DNA from: Platycnemis pennipes
Lineage: Eukaryota; Arthropoda; Insecta; Odonata; Platycnemididae
Length of the DNA stretch: 64,000 nt
Assembly (NCBI GenBank): GCA_933228895.1
Contig: OW121847.1
Span: forward strand, 89,321,656 to 89,385,655
Direction of reading: 5' to 3'
Part shown: one piece after another, positions 36,880 to 47,717 of the stretch
Layout of the letters: every line of letters begins with the position of its first letter
How positions within the stretch are numbered: position 1 is the stretch's first letter
The notes under the pieces: generated by a model
Seen by the model: only the letters and a program-made list of their open reading frames with translations
Database searches by the model: none
Told to the model about the DNA's origin: nothing
Program-made: the position numbers and the translations under genes

Positions 36880-36945
36880 TTTACATCTACACAATACCCT
36901 GCAAGCCACCATAAAGGTGTGTGGTAGGTAATTTACACGAGGGGA
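36880..36945 (-). mobile_element. Short truncated CR1-like tail
   Basis: Minus-strand copy of only the terminal hairpin and tail: ATCTACACAATACCCTGCAAGCC, then ACCATAAAGGTGTGTGG on the plus strand. It is a severely 5'-truncated insertion, or a fragment left by rearrangement. Confidence 0.65.
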
Positions 36946-36974
36946 GAAAGAACTGAGTGAACCCCGCCGCCGGT

Positions 36975-37171
36975 ATAAGCCTACAACTCTATTAGAAAGA
37001 CACAAAGGAATCCACAGTTTAGCGTCCCATTTGAATACCGAACATCTTTGTCCTCAGAAAAGTCTCTATTGAGTAGGGACTAGGATTCCACCGAAAAATA
37101 AGCCGCAACCGGGATTCGAACCTCTTGGGGATGAGAGGCCAATACTTAAACCACAAAGCCACCCAGATCCC
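36975..37171 (-). mobile_element. tRNA-derived SINE, copy S3
   Basis: The minus-strand head begins at about 37171 with GGGATCTGGGTGGC, then a box A-like TTTGTGGTTTAAG, TTGGCCTCTCATCCCC and a box B-like GAGGTTCGAATCCCGG (about 37115). The body includes GCGACTAAACTG-like bases near 37020. It shares head architecture with S1 but is clearly diverged. The end is approximate. Confidence 0.6.
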
Positions 37172-37700
37172 CCACCTCCTATCTCTCCATTCCTCTCTCC
37201 CATCCATGATTCTCCCTCCATCAACTCCTTCCTCCCCTCCTCCATCTCCCTCCCTCCTCCTCTCTCTTTCTCTCGTCTGCTTCAAAGAGGAGGTCAAACT
37301 CCCCACGCACTTGAAATGCCACCGCACAGTTCCAGCCACCGACCGTCGGGCGGAAGAACCCCAAATTCGCCAACCCCGGCCTCGCCCTTCAGCCCGGGCT
37401 CCCCCCTCCAACCCTCTCACCACACCCTCCCCCATCGTTGCCTGAAGCCCGGCCTCCCTCCGTGACCGCACCCTGAGGAATCATCTCGCGTAACCCCCTT
37501 CCTCCATGCTAATTTGAAAAAAGGCCGTGCGGGAATAGGAGGGGGAGGTAACACGAACACAGCTTCAACAAATGACTATCGATCTCCAGGGAGCAGATCT
37601 CACACGGAGGAGGAGGAAGCATAATACCTCCACAACCCCGTTTCCCCCCCTCCCCCCGACCTTCTCACATCTAACCCCTCCCCCAATCTCTACAACTTTC
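37172..37700. repeat. Pyrimidine-rich (CT/CCC) low-complexity region
   Basis: The plus strand is nearly all C and T over long stretches (about 37160-37290, 37620-37700), with CTCC, TCCC and TCTC repeats and a GGAGGAGGAGGAAG patch at about 37603-37616. Open frames of 106 and 150 codons on opposite strands here are Pro/Ser-rich or Arg/Gly-rich and composition-driven. Confidence 0.7.
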
Positions 37701-38009
37701 CCTCACGTTTACATTCCCCGCACCAACTGCTAACAACTTCGGCTCCAAGCCCTCACGGTGAGATCTTCCCCCGGTGGAAAAACTCCCCGCTCTTCATCGG
37801 AAGTCCACGTAGTATCAATTCATTACCAAGATTTCTGACAACTATGTCGAATTCCCGCTGAAACCTCGACGGCATTGTCCCGTTCCACTTCTGTGGAATC
37901 ACTAGAGTTTAAGAGGTTTGACTGTCAAAGGCAAATTTCACCCTTCCACTTAACAGCGAAATGAGTTTGCGACACGCTTGATTAGTTGCTGTCGGCCTTG
38001 ACTCAGAAG

Positions 38010-38100
38010 AATTACGTTGATATGAAGAGGTTGGCAGACAGAATAGTCGAGTAGAGGGCTGCGTCAAACCTACCTTAGGTTGTTGACTGATGATGATGAT
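38010..38100 (+). mobile_element. RTE-like LINE 3' tail fragment, copy 3
   Basis: Bases read NYVDMKRLADR, then a stop and RAASNLP, then TTGACTGATGATGATGATGG: the last 30 codons and the (TGA)n-type tail of the RTE-like family. Everything upstream is missing. Confidence 0.7.
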
Positions 38101-40799
38101 GGCCTTGACTCTCAAAAAAAGAACTAATCGCCGTTGGGTGACAAGTGTTCATAGTGACAAAACATTTATATGCATCATAATCGAAGGAAGTAGAAATATC
38201 TATTGTAAACATTTTTACAGAGTCAATTATTCTATTACTGCTACGCTTTTTACTTTAAGAGCGAATTGGTGTAAAATGTCCATTTTTAAGCGTAAAAGTC
38301 TCCTCCAGGCCGAATTATCAGGTCCAATCATCAAGTACTGCGACAATGATCGTCGTCATGTACAATGTCACAACATATTTTCTGCAGAAGTAGGTCGGCA
38401 TCATCTTATTATAGCCATGAAAAGGTCTACGGTATAAATCCAACTATGAAATGAAGCACGCGTCTACCTGTCAAGCAGTATTAACACTGAAGTTGGAGTA
38501 TCCAAATAACATTAGTAATACCATTTTCAAGTAGTTGAGACACCGACATGTTAGTAAATTACATTCCACCCATCACTTGCTACTAAAGGAGTAACACTTA
38601 TCAACATGTTTAACAACCGTAGAGATGTTGTTAATAGAGTTAGCAACATTTTAACCTTCCGCCTGGTTTCTGATATCAGATCATTATTTTTGGTAGCTTT
38701 ACTATATTTCTATTGGCGGGGGAAAAATAAACATCCTCTGAGCTAAATGATAAGGGTCAGGAGAGTAATGGGGATTTTAGACAACGCTTTAAAGGGATGC
38801 TATCCACATTATCATTAAGGTTACGGGTCGAACAGGGTCAAAAAGGTCGACCTCTTCCTCACGAACGCTTGAAATAATCAGGGTTGAAGATGGGGAGTAA
38901 TAAATTAGGTTTCTAAGGTTTCCCAACTGATGAGGTTATATCGTACCATTTTAATTCAACTCAGGGTTAAGGAAAAAAGGAGAGGAATTAGATAAGGAAC
39001 GTGATTGAAAAAAAAATAATGAGGGTGACCCATGAAAATGCAAAGAAAGCGCCAAAATATGAGACAAATCATTTTTTATACATATATTTGTAGCATAACG
39101 GTCACACCATTCGCTATTGGCATAAAGACGCTCTACCACGACGATCAAATCACATCAAACGGTTTGTGGAGATGAAAGCATAAAAAGCTGTTCTGGAGAT
39201 GGAAGAGTTACGCAGGATGCTAAAAAAGTCAATTTAAGATGGCTCAAGGGAAGCGATCGATCAAGGAGAGGCAATAAATAAATACCAGGGCTATAAAATT
39301 ATGTAAAAAGGAAAAAAAAGCTATTTCAGGAACTAATACGGAATGTCGATGAGGAAAAGACACGAAAAAAGAAAGGTAATAAAATACGAGAGCGACAGAA
39401 AGTTGAAGTCCCAAACCAAATATCGAAGGAAAGAGATTGAAACAGATATTTAGAGACCGATCATTGAGCATTAAGAATTACTCATATGTCGTCATAAGAT
39501 CCCTTCTCTAACGCACAACAAACTCAGGCGCCGACATACTCTTTTTTATCACATATAGTTATTGTGAGGGATGGAAAAACAATTACACAAGCATAAACTT
39601 TTCTGCGTAGGCACATGTAAAAACATATTTTTTTAAATTCAATACACTTACAAACTATGCGAAGCAAATAATGTATGAATAATAAATTTGAGAAAAATTA
39701 ACATGGTCAAATAAATTTAATCAATCAAAATAAATATTTGCAAGGTAAAAGTATCATAAAGAGAAACTTGATCAAGCCGTCGTGGGAAGTAAAAATGCTG
39801 ATAAGTTCTTATTTCAAATTATAAATCTTGATTCATGTTATGTTAATTTTGGTCATTACTTCTTTCTCATATCCGTGTGAAATCAATGCCCTTGTTAAAC
39901 TATATATTTTTAAACAATTATGCGGTGAATGTGGATCACACTTCACTATCTACCCACGTAAACGTTTCAGTGAAAACTATTCCTTTCGGCGTACTCCGTA
40001 TGTCAGGCGTCTAATCATGCTATGATATTGGACGCGCCCACATAAGGGTTAATATTTAATATCACAACCACGGTAGGGTTTCATTCAAACTATAGCACAT
40101 AATATGATAGAAATATAAGAACAAGGTTCCTATTAAGATTTGCGATTGATAATATATTAAGCTCCGTTTTATAAGAAGATTTACGTCAGTTTACGGCTTG
40201 GCAAATCAATGGACGCAGGTTTTAATTTTTCCTCGGGCATGGATGCTGTGCTTATCTTAAAACTAAGATAATCATTAAGTTTGGTTAGATAGCGCAATAT
40301 ACAATACAATAAGCCCTTGAAGCGTCTTAAAAGATAATACATGCACTCCTAGATGCATCATTACTTCGCAAGATGGGAAATATAATATATAACTTATGAG
40401 ATTACGCCTCAGAATTTTTGATGAAGCCAATCAGGTTTTACGTTTAAGTTCTGATTCGTGTTGGAAATCCCAATGAAGATCATCAAGTCACCTGAAAGTG
40501 TTTTTGGAATTGGACGCATTATTTCGTGAAAAAAACAACCTGGGCACGCAGAATGCCATTCACCCAAAAAGGGCCAAAAACGAAATTCCTTGAACACTCG
40601 AACCGTGAAGTAGGGTCTTCCCCACGGAATTACCTTCAGCCTCTTTTTCACATTCCCATAGAGTAAGAGCAGTGAAACATTAAATTCGGACGACCGTGGC
40701 CGCCGCTACATGTTTCCAAACACACCAGCCGATGATCCACTGGCAGGGGCAACGGATTTTTAAAAAAATAACTAAACGAAAAAAGAGCAAGTATTAGAT
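38101..40799. other. Unrecognised AT-rich interval
   Basis: No feature is supported. A minus-strand open frame at 40409-40651 (80 codons, with RPYFTVRVFKEFRFWPF) has a donor-like CAG/GTGACT near 40494, but no family is recognised and no acceptor is convincing. Confidence 0.4.
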
Positions 40800-41230
40800 G
40801 TGAATGCGAGCAGGAAATACGACGGGTACCGAGAACGCCTCCCGGATTAGCGCTTCTGATTCATCGGTCGACGAAAATGATAGCCCTTCCTCGTTTATAA
40901 TCGGCCGGACGCGGGAAACAAGCGGAGGTGGGTTTCGAGAGGGAACTACGGCACCACGTCCCCCTCTATCCCACGAGCTTTCCGCCCATCGGAAGAGGCG
41001 GAGTGGTAAAATTTTTTTTAAATAACGGGAAGAAGGAAGCGAGGAAGAGAGAGAAAGGATTATGTACTCGGGGTCGAGGCGTGCGTATCACTTGGAAACG
41101 GCAGCGTAGGGGAAAGGCTCGGAGTGAAAGGTCCCAGGAGGGCAGCGCATATTTGTTTTCAACAGGTCGAACACGAGATTGCCTCGACCTCGGGCCATAT
41201 TGAACCTCTGGCGCAGGTGAGACATTGCGG
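40800..41230. other. CpG-rich patch
   Basis: This roughly 430 bp stretch is noticeably richer in G, C and CpG than its AT-rich surroundings (for example GAAATACGACGGGTACCGAG, TCGGCCGGACGCGGG). Overlapping open frames of 73-91 codons on both strands have no domain. It might be regulatory or an unmethylated relic; nothing in the sequence decides. Confidence 0.4.
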
Positions 41231-41980
41231 TTCACGGCACTGAAACGCGATATCAGTGGTGGGATTCAAATATATTATTTTAACCACCGTTTTACTGCCG
41301 TAATGATAATTTTATGCATGGCATAAACAAAACACCTAAATATTTTGATACTTAGTGCAAATAATACTTAAATAAGCCAACTTTCAAATGATTAGGAATG
41401 AAAAATTGCAATTTCCACACTTAGCAGCACATTCCTACCCTGATAACAAGAGCTATTTTAACAAAATTTTCGTCTTACCCACACAAAACATTTCTGTGTA
41501 AATAGTTAAAGGTATCGTTCTGCCAGCGGGGAGAACCGGGTCAATCCCAAATATGTGCCAGAGACAGGATGCGTATTATATCCTGCCTTCTGATTACACC
41601 ATGAAGAGGCTTCTCAATCCTAACGAAAATGAACTTAATGATGGGGGAGGAGTGAGGGAAGACAAAACAGAAGAAATTATCGAGGTATGATGAAATATGT
41701 AACTGAAATCATGAGCGCAGTAGGAAATAAATAAGGTCACCAAGACATAGGTACAGTTTGTTGTAAAAAAACATATTATTCTTACTGACGAACACTTTAT
41801 AGCAGGAATTGATTAATATGCTTTCCTCACCGGATAGGTCAGGGATGTTCAGGGATGCATTTAAATGAATATTATATCAGCAAAAATAAAATTCCCGGCG
41901 TGGATTTTATCTGACTTTTGGTTGTACCAACATCGTAATGAGGGTTCTCAAAACTCATGAAAAAACTCGTTCAATTAGAG
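41231..41980. other. Unrecognised interval
   Basis: No gene is seen. A TTTTAACC...GTTTTACTGCCG stretch at about 41279-41301 faintly recalls a piggyBac-like end. It lacks a partner. Confidence 0.35.
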
Positions 41981-42274
41981 ATATGAATATATCCAATAAA
42001 AGCGGTAAATATTTCCAATACGAGTGTATCAATGGATAGCATAGGTAGTTGCAAGTTGGTATAATGAACTTTAAGCTAACCCAACTAACAGCAATATATT
42101 ACATGCTTGCTTGCTATTTTTTCTCATTTAAAATTTGAAATTTAGAGTAGTATATTATTAATTATACTTTTGAATGTATGATATGTAGTTCATGTTTGGT
42201 GAGAATCCATCCCCTGCAACACACCTTTATGATGGCTAGCAGGGTATTATGCAGATGTATATGTAGATAAAAAT
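41981..42274 (+). mobile_element. CR1-like LINE 3' end, subfamily A, copy 3
   Basis: GCGGTAAATATTTCCAATAC, GGATAGCATAGGTAGTTGCA and CTAACCCAACTAACAGCA follow the 3' untranslated region at 21.05-21.2 kb. The copy ends in CATGTTTGGTGAGAATCCAT, the hairpin, and GCAGATGTATATGTAG. It is 5'-truncated to about 290 bp. Its last 84 bp are repeated exactly at 43348-43431. Confidence 0.8.
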
Positions 42275-42479
42275 GAACCGAGCTGCAAAGATCGAAAAGG
42301 GCAGAAAAAAAGTGATAAAATTTTGACGACACACGCAATTTTGTCAACACTGGTTTTACAGCGTAACGAGAACAAAGAATAAGTATGTATCACAGAGATA
42401 TATATTATTACAGATACATATTACGCTTATTGATGAACTCTTTGTGGCCAGAAATTCACTGACACATTTTTCCCGGGTG

Positions 42480-42700
42480 ACAAGGGCAGTCAGTAAAGTA
42501 ACGCGTTGGTCTAATAACTCCAAGGTCGAGGCTTTGAATCGCGCCTTGGGTTTTGATGTAGCGTTTGTTATATGATTGGGATTAGGATTAAGTAAGGTTA
42601 GACGGTTAGGGGCATCCTTGGGGCACCCAAATGCCTAATTTACTTTTATGATCCTCCCATCGGAGGTGACCATGAGCGGTCCGCATTTTATAATGTATAT
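42480..42700 (+). mobile_element. Possible decayed tRNA-headed SINE
   Basis: GGCAGTCAGTAAAGTAACGC followed by GTCGAGGCTTTGAATCGCGCC has the spacing of box A and box B, and GGGGCACCCAAATGCC-type text follows. The match is weak and could be coincidence. Confidence 0.25.
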
Positions 42701-43004
42701 TTCACTAGCTGAAAATAACAGTACCTATTGGCGTACACACGGAAAGAATTATTTGAAATCCCTCAAAAGCCATTCGGTTTACTACCATAGAAAATAATGG
42801 ATGGCCCGGAAGGTAATATAGAACTTATCGCTGAATTTGAGATTAGGCGGTGAAACGCCCGAGAGGTAGCGCATCATCCCTTTCCACTTTCACAATGGAA
42901 GCGATTCAGCCTCAACCGTACGGACAATTCCGGAGTGAAATGACACATTAAGTCCTTCAGCCGCGGAAATTCTGACAACGTTCAGAGATACCTTTCCTTA
43001 ACAG

Positions 43005-43194
43005 TCCCGAATCATAGGGGATAGGCAGATAATAGTGAGGTCAAAATGGTTAAATGTGACTGAAAACATGAACATCGTTTTTCCGGTGGCAATAAAGGAA
43101 TGTCATCAGAAGCAGCAAACGTGCAAAATAAAAAACCTGGAAACTGTGGTCATGGATGACAATAGTGTCTTCCACACATTTCATTTCCCCACGG
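43005..43194 (+). CDS. Candidate orphan exon with acceptor and donor signals
   Basis: A good acceptor, CCTTTCCTTAACAG, ends at 43004, with a branch-like TTCTGAC upstream. It is followed by 63 open codons and a donor CGG/GTAAGA at 43195. The peptide includes KWLNVTENMNIVFPVAIKEC and LETVVMDDNSVFHTFHF, with two Cys six residues apart (ECHQKQQTC). Codon use looks ordinary. I do not recognise the family, and no flanking exon is found, so it may be an exon of a gene lying mostly outside the window, a decayed exon, or chance. Confidence 0.25.
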
Positions 43195-43347
43195 GTAAGA
43201 AGATCAAGCCTAAAAGAAAGTTCCACTTATTTCGATAGAAACAATAATGCAGACGTTAGCTTATTTATTTCTTATTTCATCCCAACTTGGTAACTAAGCA
43301 AGTCAAACAAATATGTTTAAAAGATTATATAGTCATAGTCATATAGT

Positions 43348-43431
43348 CATGTTTGGTGAGAATCCATCCCCTGCAACACACCTTTATGATGGCTAGCAGG
43401 GTATTATGCAGATGTATATGTAGATAAAAAT
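43348..43431 (+). repeat. CR1-like tail duplicate (identical to 42191-42274)
   Basis: All 84 bases, from CATGTTTGGTGAGAATCCAT through GCAGATGTATATGTAGATAA and AAAT, match the tail at 42191-42274, including variants not shared with other copies (GATGGCTAGCAGGG). Only the tail is present here. Confidence 0.85.
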
Positions 43432-43432
43432 A

Positions 43433-43478
43433 GGATGGATATTCTCTAAATAATGGATGGATGGATATTCTCTAAATA
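43433..43478 (+). repeat. Two-copy 26 bp-period tandem repeat
   Basis: GGATGGATATTCTCTAAATA occurs at 43433-43452 and 43459-43478, joined by ATGGAT. It starts directly after the duplicated LINE tail. Confidence 0.8.
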
Positions 43479-46244
43479 GCGTTTCTTAAATATAAGTGTC
43501 ACCAGTCTTTCGTGTGGGTCATAAGTCACACAACGATAACCCTACCGATCTTTGCTATAATTAATAGGATTTATACTTGTAGTCCTATTCCGCCTTACGA
43601 GTGGACCTTGATGGACCGAATTGGCGAATGAGACCTAGCTCCTACAGATCATCATATAAATAACAATTGGGTAGCGTGGTGGTCGCTTCCCGATGCTTCA
43701 CGTCGTTCGATACGACACAATACGAGTCATCGTCCATGAAATTTGACGGCCGTTTAAAGATTTTCTTACTTAGAATTCGTAATTCATTAGATTCAAGCAA
43801 CCAATTGGAGAAGAAGAATTATGAATCATAACTTCTTGCTTTCACTCAATCATCTAATACTGTCGGTATTTTTAATAAGGCGAAAATGATAACATATTTG
43901 AAAGAGGGTGGCGTATGCAAGTGGCAAAACATGTCACATTATATTTTTATATGGCAATTCACATACTACTTCCTATGGAAAACAAGATTTCCTTAGGTAT
44001 CAAAACATAATCTGCCAACTACCTTGAATAGAAAATAGTCAAAAGTGGTCGCAGAAACCCTCGTCAAACGCCGGAAACAATGTGCTACTAAAAATATATA
44101 TCTCTTTAAGCACTGCTGCAGAATGACCGTTTCTCTTGATTACCTTTTCTTATATGTTACTAAATACTCGTATATTTTTCAGAAATCATTATCCAAGTAT
44201 CAATGGCAAAAGGAAATTAATAAAAAATAAATAAATACTCTTAGATAGACGATTAGGGAGAGTTTTATGAGAAGCAAATTTACATAAAACCTACGTGTTT
44301 AGCATTAAGTAAATAATAAATTAACCCGCCAGATAGTTCTCGAGTTATACATCAAAATAGTCTGCCGATTTATTTGGGAGTAGGTCAACATGGTAAATTA
44401 AATTCCACAAAAGTTATGGCCTCCTCTATGGAAACGTTAAAAAAAATCAACACTAAATGAAAATTTTTAAAATCTTGATTGATAAAATGCTGTCTCTGTG
44501 AGTGAAATAGAAATAAAATTTTGCTTTATAAATATAAACAGTTAAATAAATAAAGTAAAATAAGTTCAGTCGGTGAACGCCATTCCGCTGGTGAATGTCA
44601 ACCCGTGCTTTTCCAGTTCTTCGAGAGACTACTGAATAGTTAATGGTGAACACTTAATTCATGAATGCATCATAGTCACTTCATATTAAACGTAGTCTGG
44701 CTAATATAAACAAAGAAGCACTTAAATTCAAGCAAAGACTTTTTACTCGTGGATATGCCTAAAGAATAAAATTTGAAATAAGAAACTAGCTCCTCACAAT
44801 GTAATAGTATTTAAGAAGGATCCTGATATCATTCAGTGGTTGATAAAACTTACTATTGCAAAACCAACAACAGCTCAGAATTTAAGTCTCCTCTGCAGAA
44901 TTTAAGTCTCATTAGCGGAATGTATCAAATTCCCATCGCGTACAGATTGCTCGGGAGAATATGTCAATGCTTACTGGGCACGACTGATTAACTCGACGAC
45001 GTTTAAGATTAGGTTTACATCCAATTTAAACCAACGCTCAAATCATTTTTCGGAATCCCAAGTGGAAACGGCACTACAATTGTTCCATCTATAAGGATAT
45101 GCACAACGTAAACAATTAAGCCCATTATTTGATCAAAATCCGAACTCTATTTTAAACACCATATTCACGAATTCATGGCAAAGTTAAGAATGATCTCTCA
45201 AAAATACATACCCGAGTGAGTTTAAAAAAAATATATAATGCAGCGGTTGTATATGGTGTAATTTGCCAATTTTAATTACTTAAAATGTTTGCTATCTTGC
45301 GTATGTAGGCAAATTAAACTCGACCATGGTCCTTGCTACACCATTTCAGTTACAACTCGAAGGCAGCCACCTTGTCTTTGACAGGACCCCGCATGCAATC
45401 CGCGGGGCTGAATGTTTTGGACAGGCGGAGGCAACGAGGAAAATCAAAGCCTTCCCTCAGCTGCCGTTTCGAAATAAGAGTTGAAAACAACAAACCAGTT
45501 CAACCGGCCAGGGACAGAAAAGAAGCTTTCGAGGCCCAACGCTTTTTAAAGCCGGCAGTTTCCCGAGATTAAACCGAATTTCCACCCGTGACTGGGGAGA
45601 CCGCCACCCTTGTACTCGTCTTTTGAGGGATGGTAGGCGTGTGTATGGCATCAGTCACCCCAGTCAGAGGTCACAATGGGTGGGAGTGGAAAAAGAGAAA
45701 GGAGGAAAAACTGAGGTCTCCTAGGGGAAAAAAAGGGAATAAAGATAAGAGTAATCTCCTGGTTACCTTTGACAAGAGGTTCCACTATGCATCCTCGGCA
45801 GAAGTTTCTCCATTGCGTTGTTTCTCTTTCCCTGTTCAGCATGCACCAATCGTAGCGTTCTTAAACTGCAAAGATAATGAAGAGCGTGCATGATAGTGTT
45901 TATGAATATCGATATTCTGTGACATAACGCTGTTTTGAGTAATATTTCTGGCCTCAAACACTCTACAAGATAGCACTGCTCCAGAAAAAAAAATTCTTCC
46001 AAAGAACAACGAATTTCAGCTGTTTAGCCATCATTAGGTACTATTGTATCAGGTTTAGATTATAACATCTGGTGCCTGATGATGACTGAACATCTGAAAT
46101 GCGTATATTTTTCGTGGAACATTTCGCCGGGCACAGTTACCCACATTAATGCAGTATACGCTGAGCATGATTCTAGTTCAAGGTAGGAGGCTACTTGCAA
46201 TTAATTCGACGTGTTCCATAAATACATCAGTAATCAATGAAATG
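43479..46244. other. Unrecognised interval
   Basis: No gene is supported. A two-copy CAGAATTTAAGTCTC repeat is at about 44876-44911. A G/C-richer patch at about 45360-45640 carries short open frames on both strands with no domain. Confidence 0.4.
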
Positions 46245-46741
46245 AATGAAGCAGTCTGTAAAATAGCTCAGGCGAAGAGGGCATTCTACCAGAATCTACT
46301 TCTGGCTGGAAATAAAAGCGTGGAATTAAGGAAATAATTTGTCAGAACACACACCTGGAGAACTCTTCTTTATAGAAGTGAGACATGGGCAATAACAGTC
46401 GCAGGTAAGTCAAGGCTAGAAACACTGAAAATAAGGTGCTACAGAATAATTATGAAGTTCAATGAATTGATCGAGTGATAAACGAGGAAGTCCTTTGAAG
46501 AGTGAAATATAATGGAAGTCTTCTAAAATCCTTAAGAAGAATGTGGAATGACTTAATCGGCCATATGCTGAGGCATTATGGCCAATCAAAGTAAAAGAGA
46601 AGAATGGTAAAGGCAGGCCTTGCATGAGATATATGGAGCAATTAATAAGGGATGTAAAGTGAATATCAAGAGGTTATCCGATAGGGATATCGAGTGGAGA
46701 GCAGCATCAAACCAATCTAAGGATTGTTGATTGATGATGAT
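46245..46741 (+). mobile_element. RTE-like LINE 3' fragment, copy 4
   Basis: It begins MNEAVCKIAQAKRAFYQNL and continues NKSVELRK, a stop, then FVRTHTWRTLLYRSETWAIT, RLETLKIRCYRIIMK, a decayed NEEVL block, ALHEIYGA and RLSDRDIEWRAASNQSKDC. The tail TTGATTGATGATGATTAG is at about 46726-46744. The order matches the family exactly. Stops and a lost frame make it non-coding. Confidence 0.85.
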
Positions 46742-46768
46742 TAGGATAATAAGCAGTTGATTCCTAGG

Positions 46769-47494
46769 CAATCATCATCATAGGTCAACACTCATCATTA
46801 GCATTCAGGATTGGTTTGACGCAGCCCTCAACCCCATTCTTCTATCGGCCAACAACTTCATATTAACATAATTCCTCTACCTCATTTCCTTCACGATTTG
46901 TTCCATATATCTCATACGACGCCTTCCTTTGCTGTTCTTCCCGTTCACTTTTCACTCGACGATCGTATTCATTAGGCCATCGTGTCTTAAGATATGGCCG
47001 ATTAGGTTGTCCCGTCATCTTTAGAGTTTTCTGCAGACTTCTCTTTTCTTCCACTCATCTCAAGACTTCTTCGTTTGTTACTCTGTCGATCCATACGGTC
47101 CATCCAGGTGGAGAGGGTTAATCTTTAGCATTCTTCTGTAGCACCACATTTCAAATGACTCCACCCTTTTCTTCTCCACTGCTGTCATCCTCCATTCCTC
47201 ACTGTCGTAAAGAAACATGCGCCAGGTGTACGTCCTTATAAATTGTTTCCTTACTTCTACACTTGTATTTCCAGATGTAAGTAGATTCTTCTTTTGATAG
47301 AATGTCCTCTTTGCCTGAGCTATTCTCCTGACTATTTCTTTCTTGGTTCGTCCATAATTGGTTACTCGGCTTCCCAGGTAACAGAACTCTTTCACCTCTT
47401 CCACTTTTTGCTTCCCTAGTTTTACGTTGATTTTGGCCTCTTCTCCCTTGCTGCACACCAATATATTGGTTTTCTTCTTAATGATCCAAGGCAA
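46769..47494 (-). mobile_element. RTE-like LINE 3' fragment, copy 5 (tail to tail with copy 4)
   Basis: On the minus strand an open segment of 138 codons (47494-47078) reads IKKKTNILVCSKGEEAKINV, KLGKQKVEEVKEFCYLGSRV, RRIAQAKRTFYQKKNLL, RKQFIRTYTWRMFLY and SFEMWCYRRMLKI. About 25 extra bases then break the frame before the VTNEEVL-type block. A shorter piece (47054-46863) follows. The (ATG)n-type tail lies at 46769-46785, only about 25 bp from the tail of copy 4. Confidence 0.85.
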
Positions 47495-47717
47495 AACGAT
47501 TGTTTAATAGTCAATAACGCATTCCTGGTACGGAGTCACCCTCTATTACGCATTTTAATGGTGAATTTCAAGGTATAAGGTACACACAGGCGATCGGAAT
47601 ATAACTGGGTTAGGTAAAAGATATTAGTCTTAGAAATACAGGTCCATGGTAGATGAGTGTGTTAAAAAAAAGAAGTGGAACCACTTAGCGATGACATATA
47701 GCGATGTTTATCATCTA

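Noticed and set aside
37019..37471. 150-codon minus-strand and 106-codon plus-strand frames
   Set aside because: They overlap in CT-rich low-complexity DNA and include part of a SINE head; composition explains them.
40409..40651. Minus-strand open frame as an exon
   Set aside because: A donor-like site exists near 40494, but there is no convincing acceptor, partner exon or family match.
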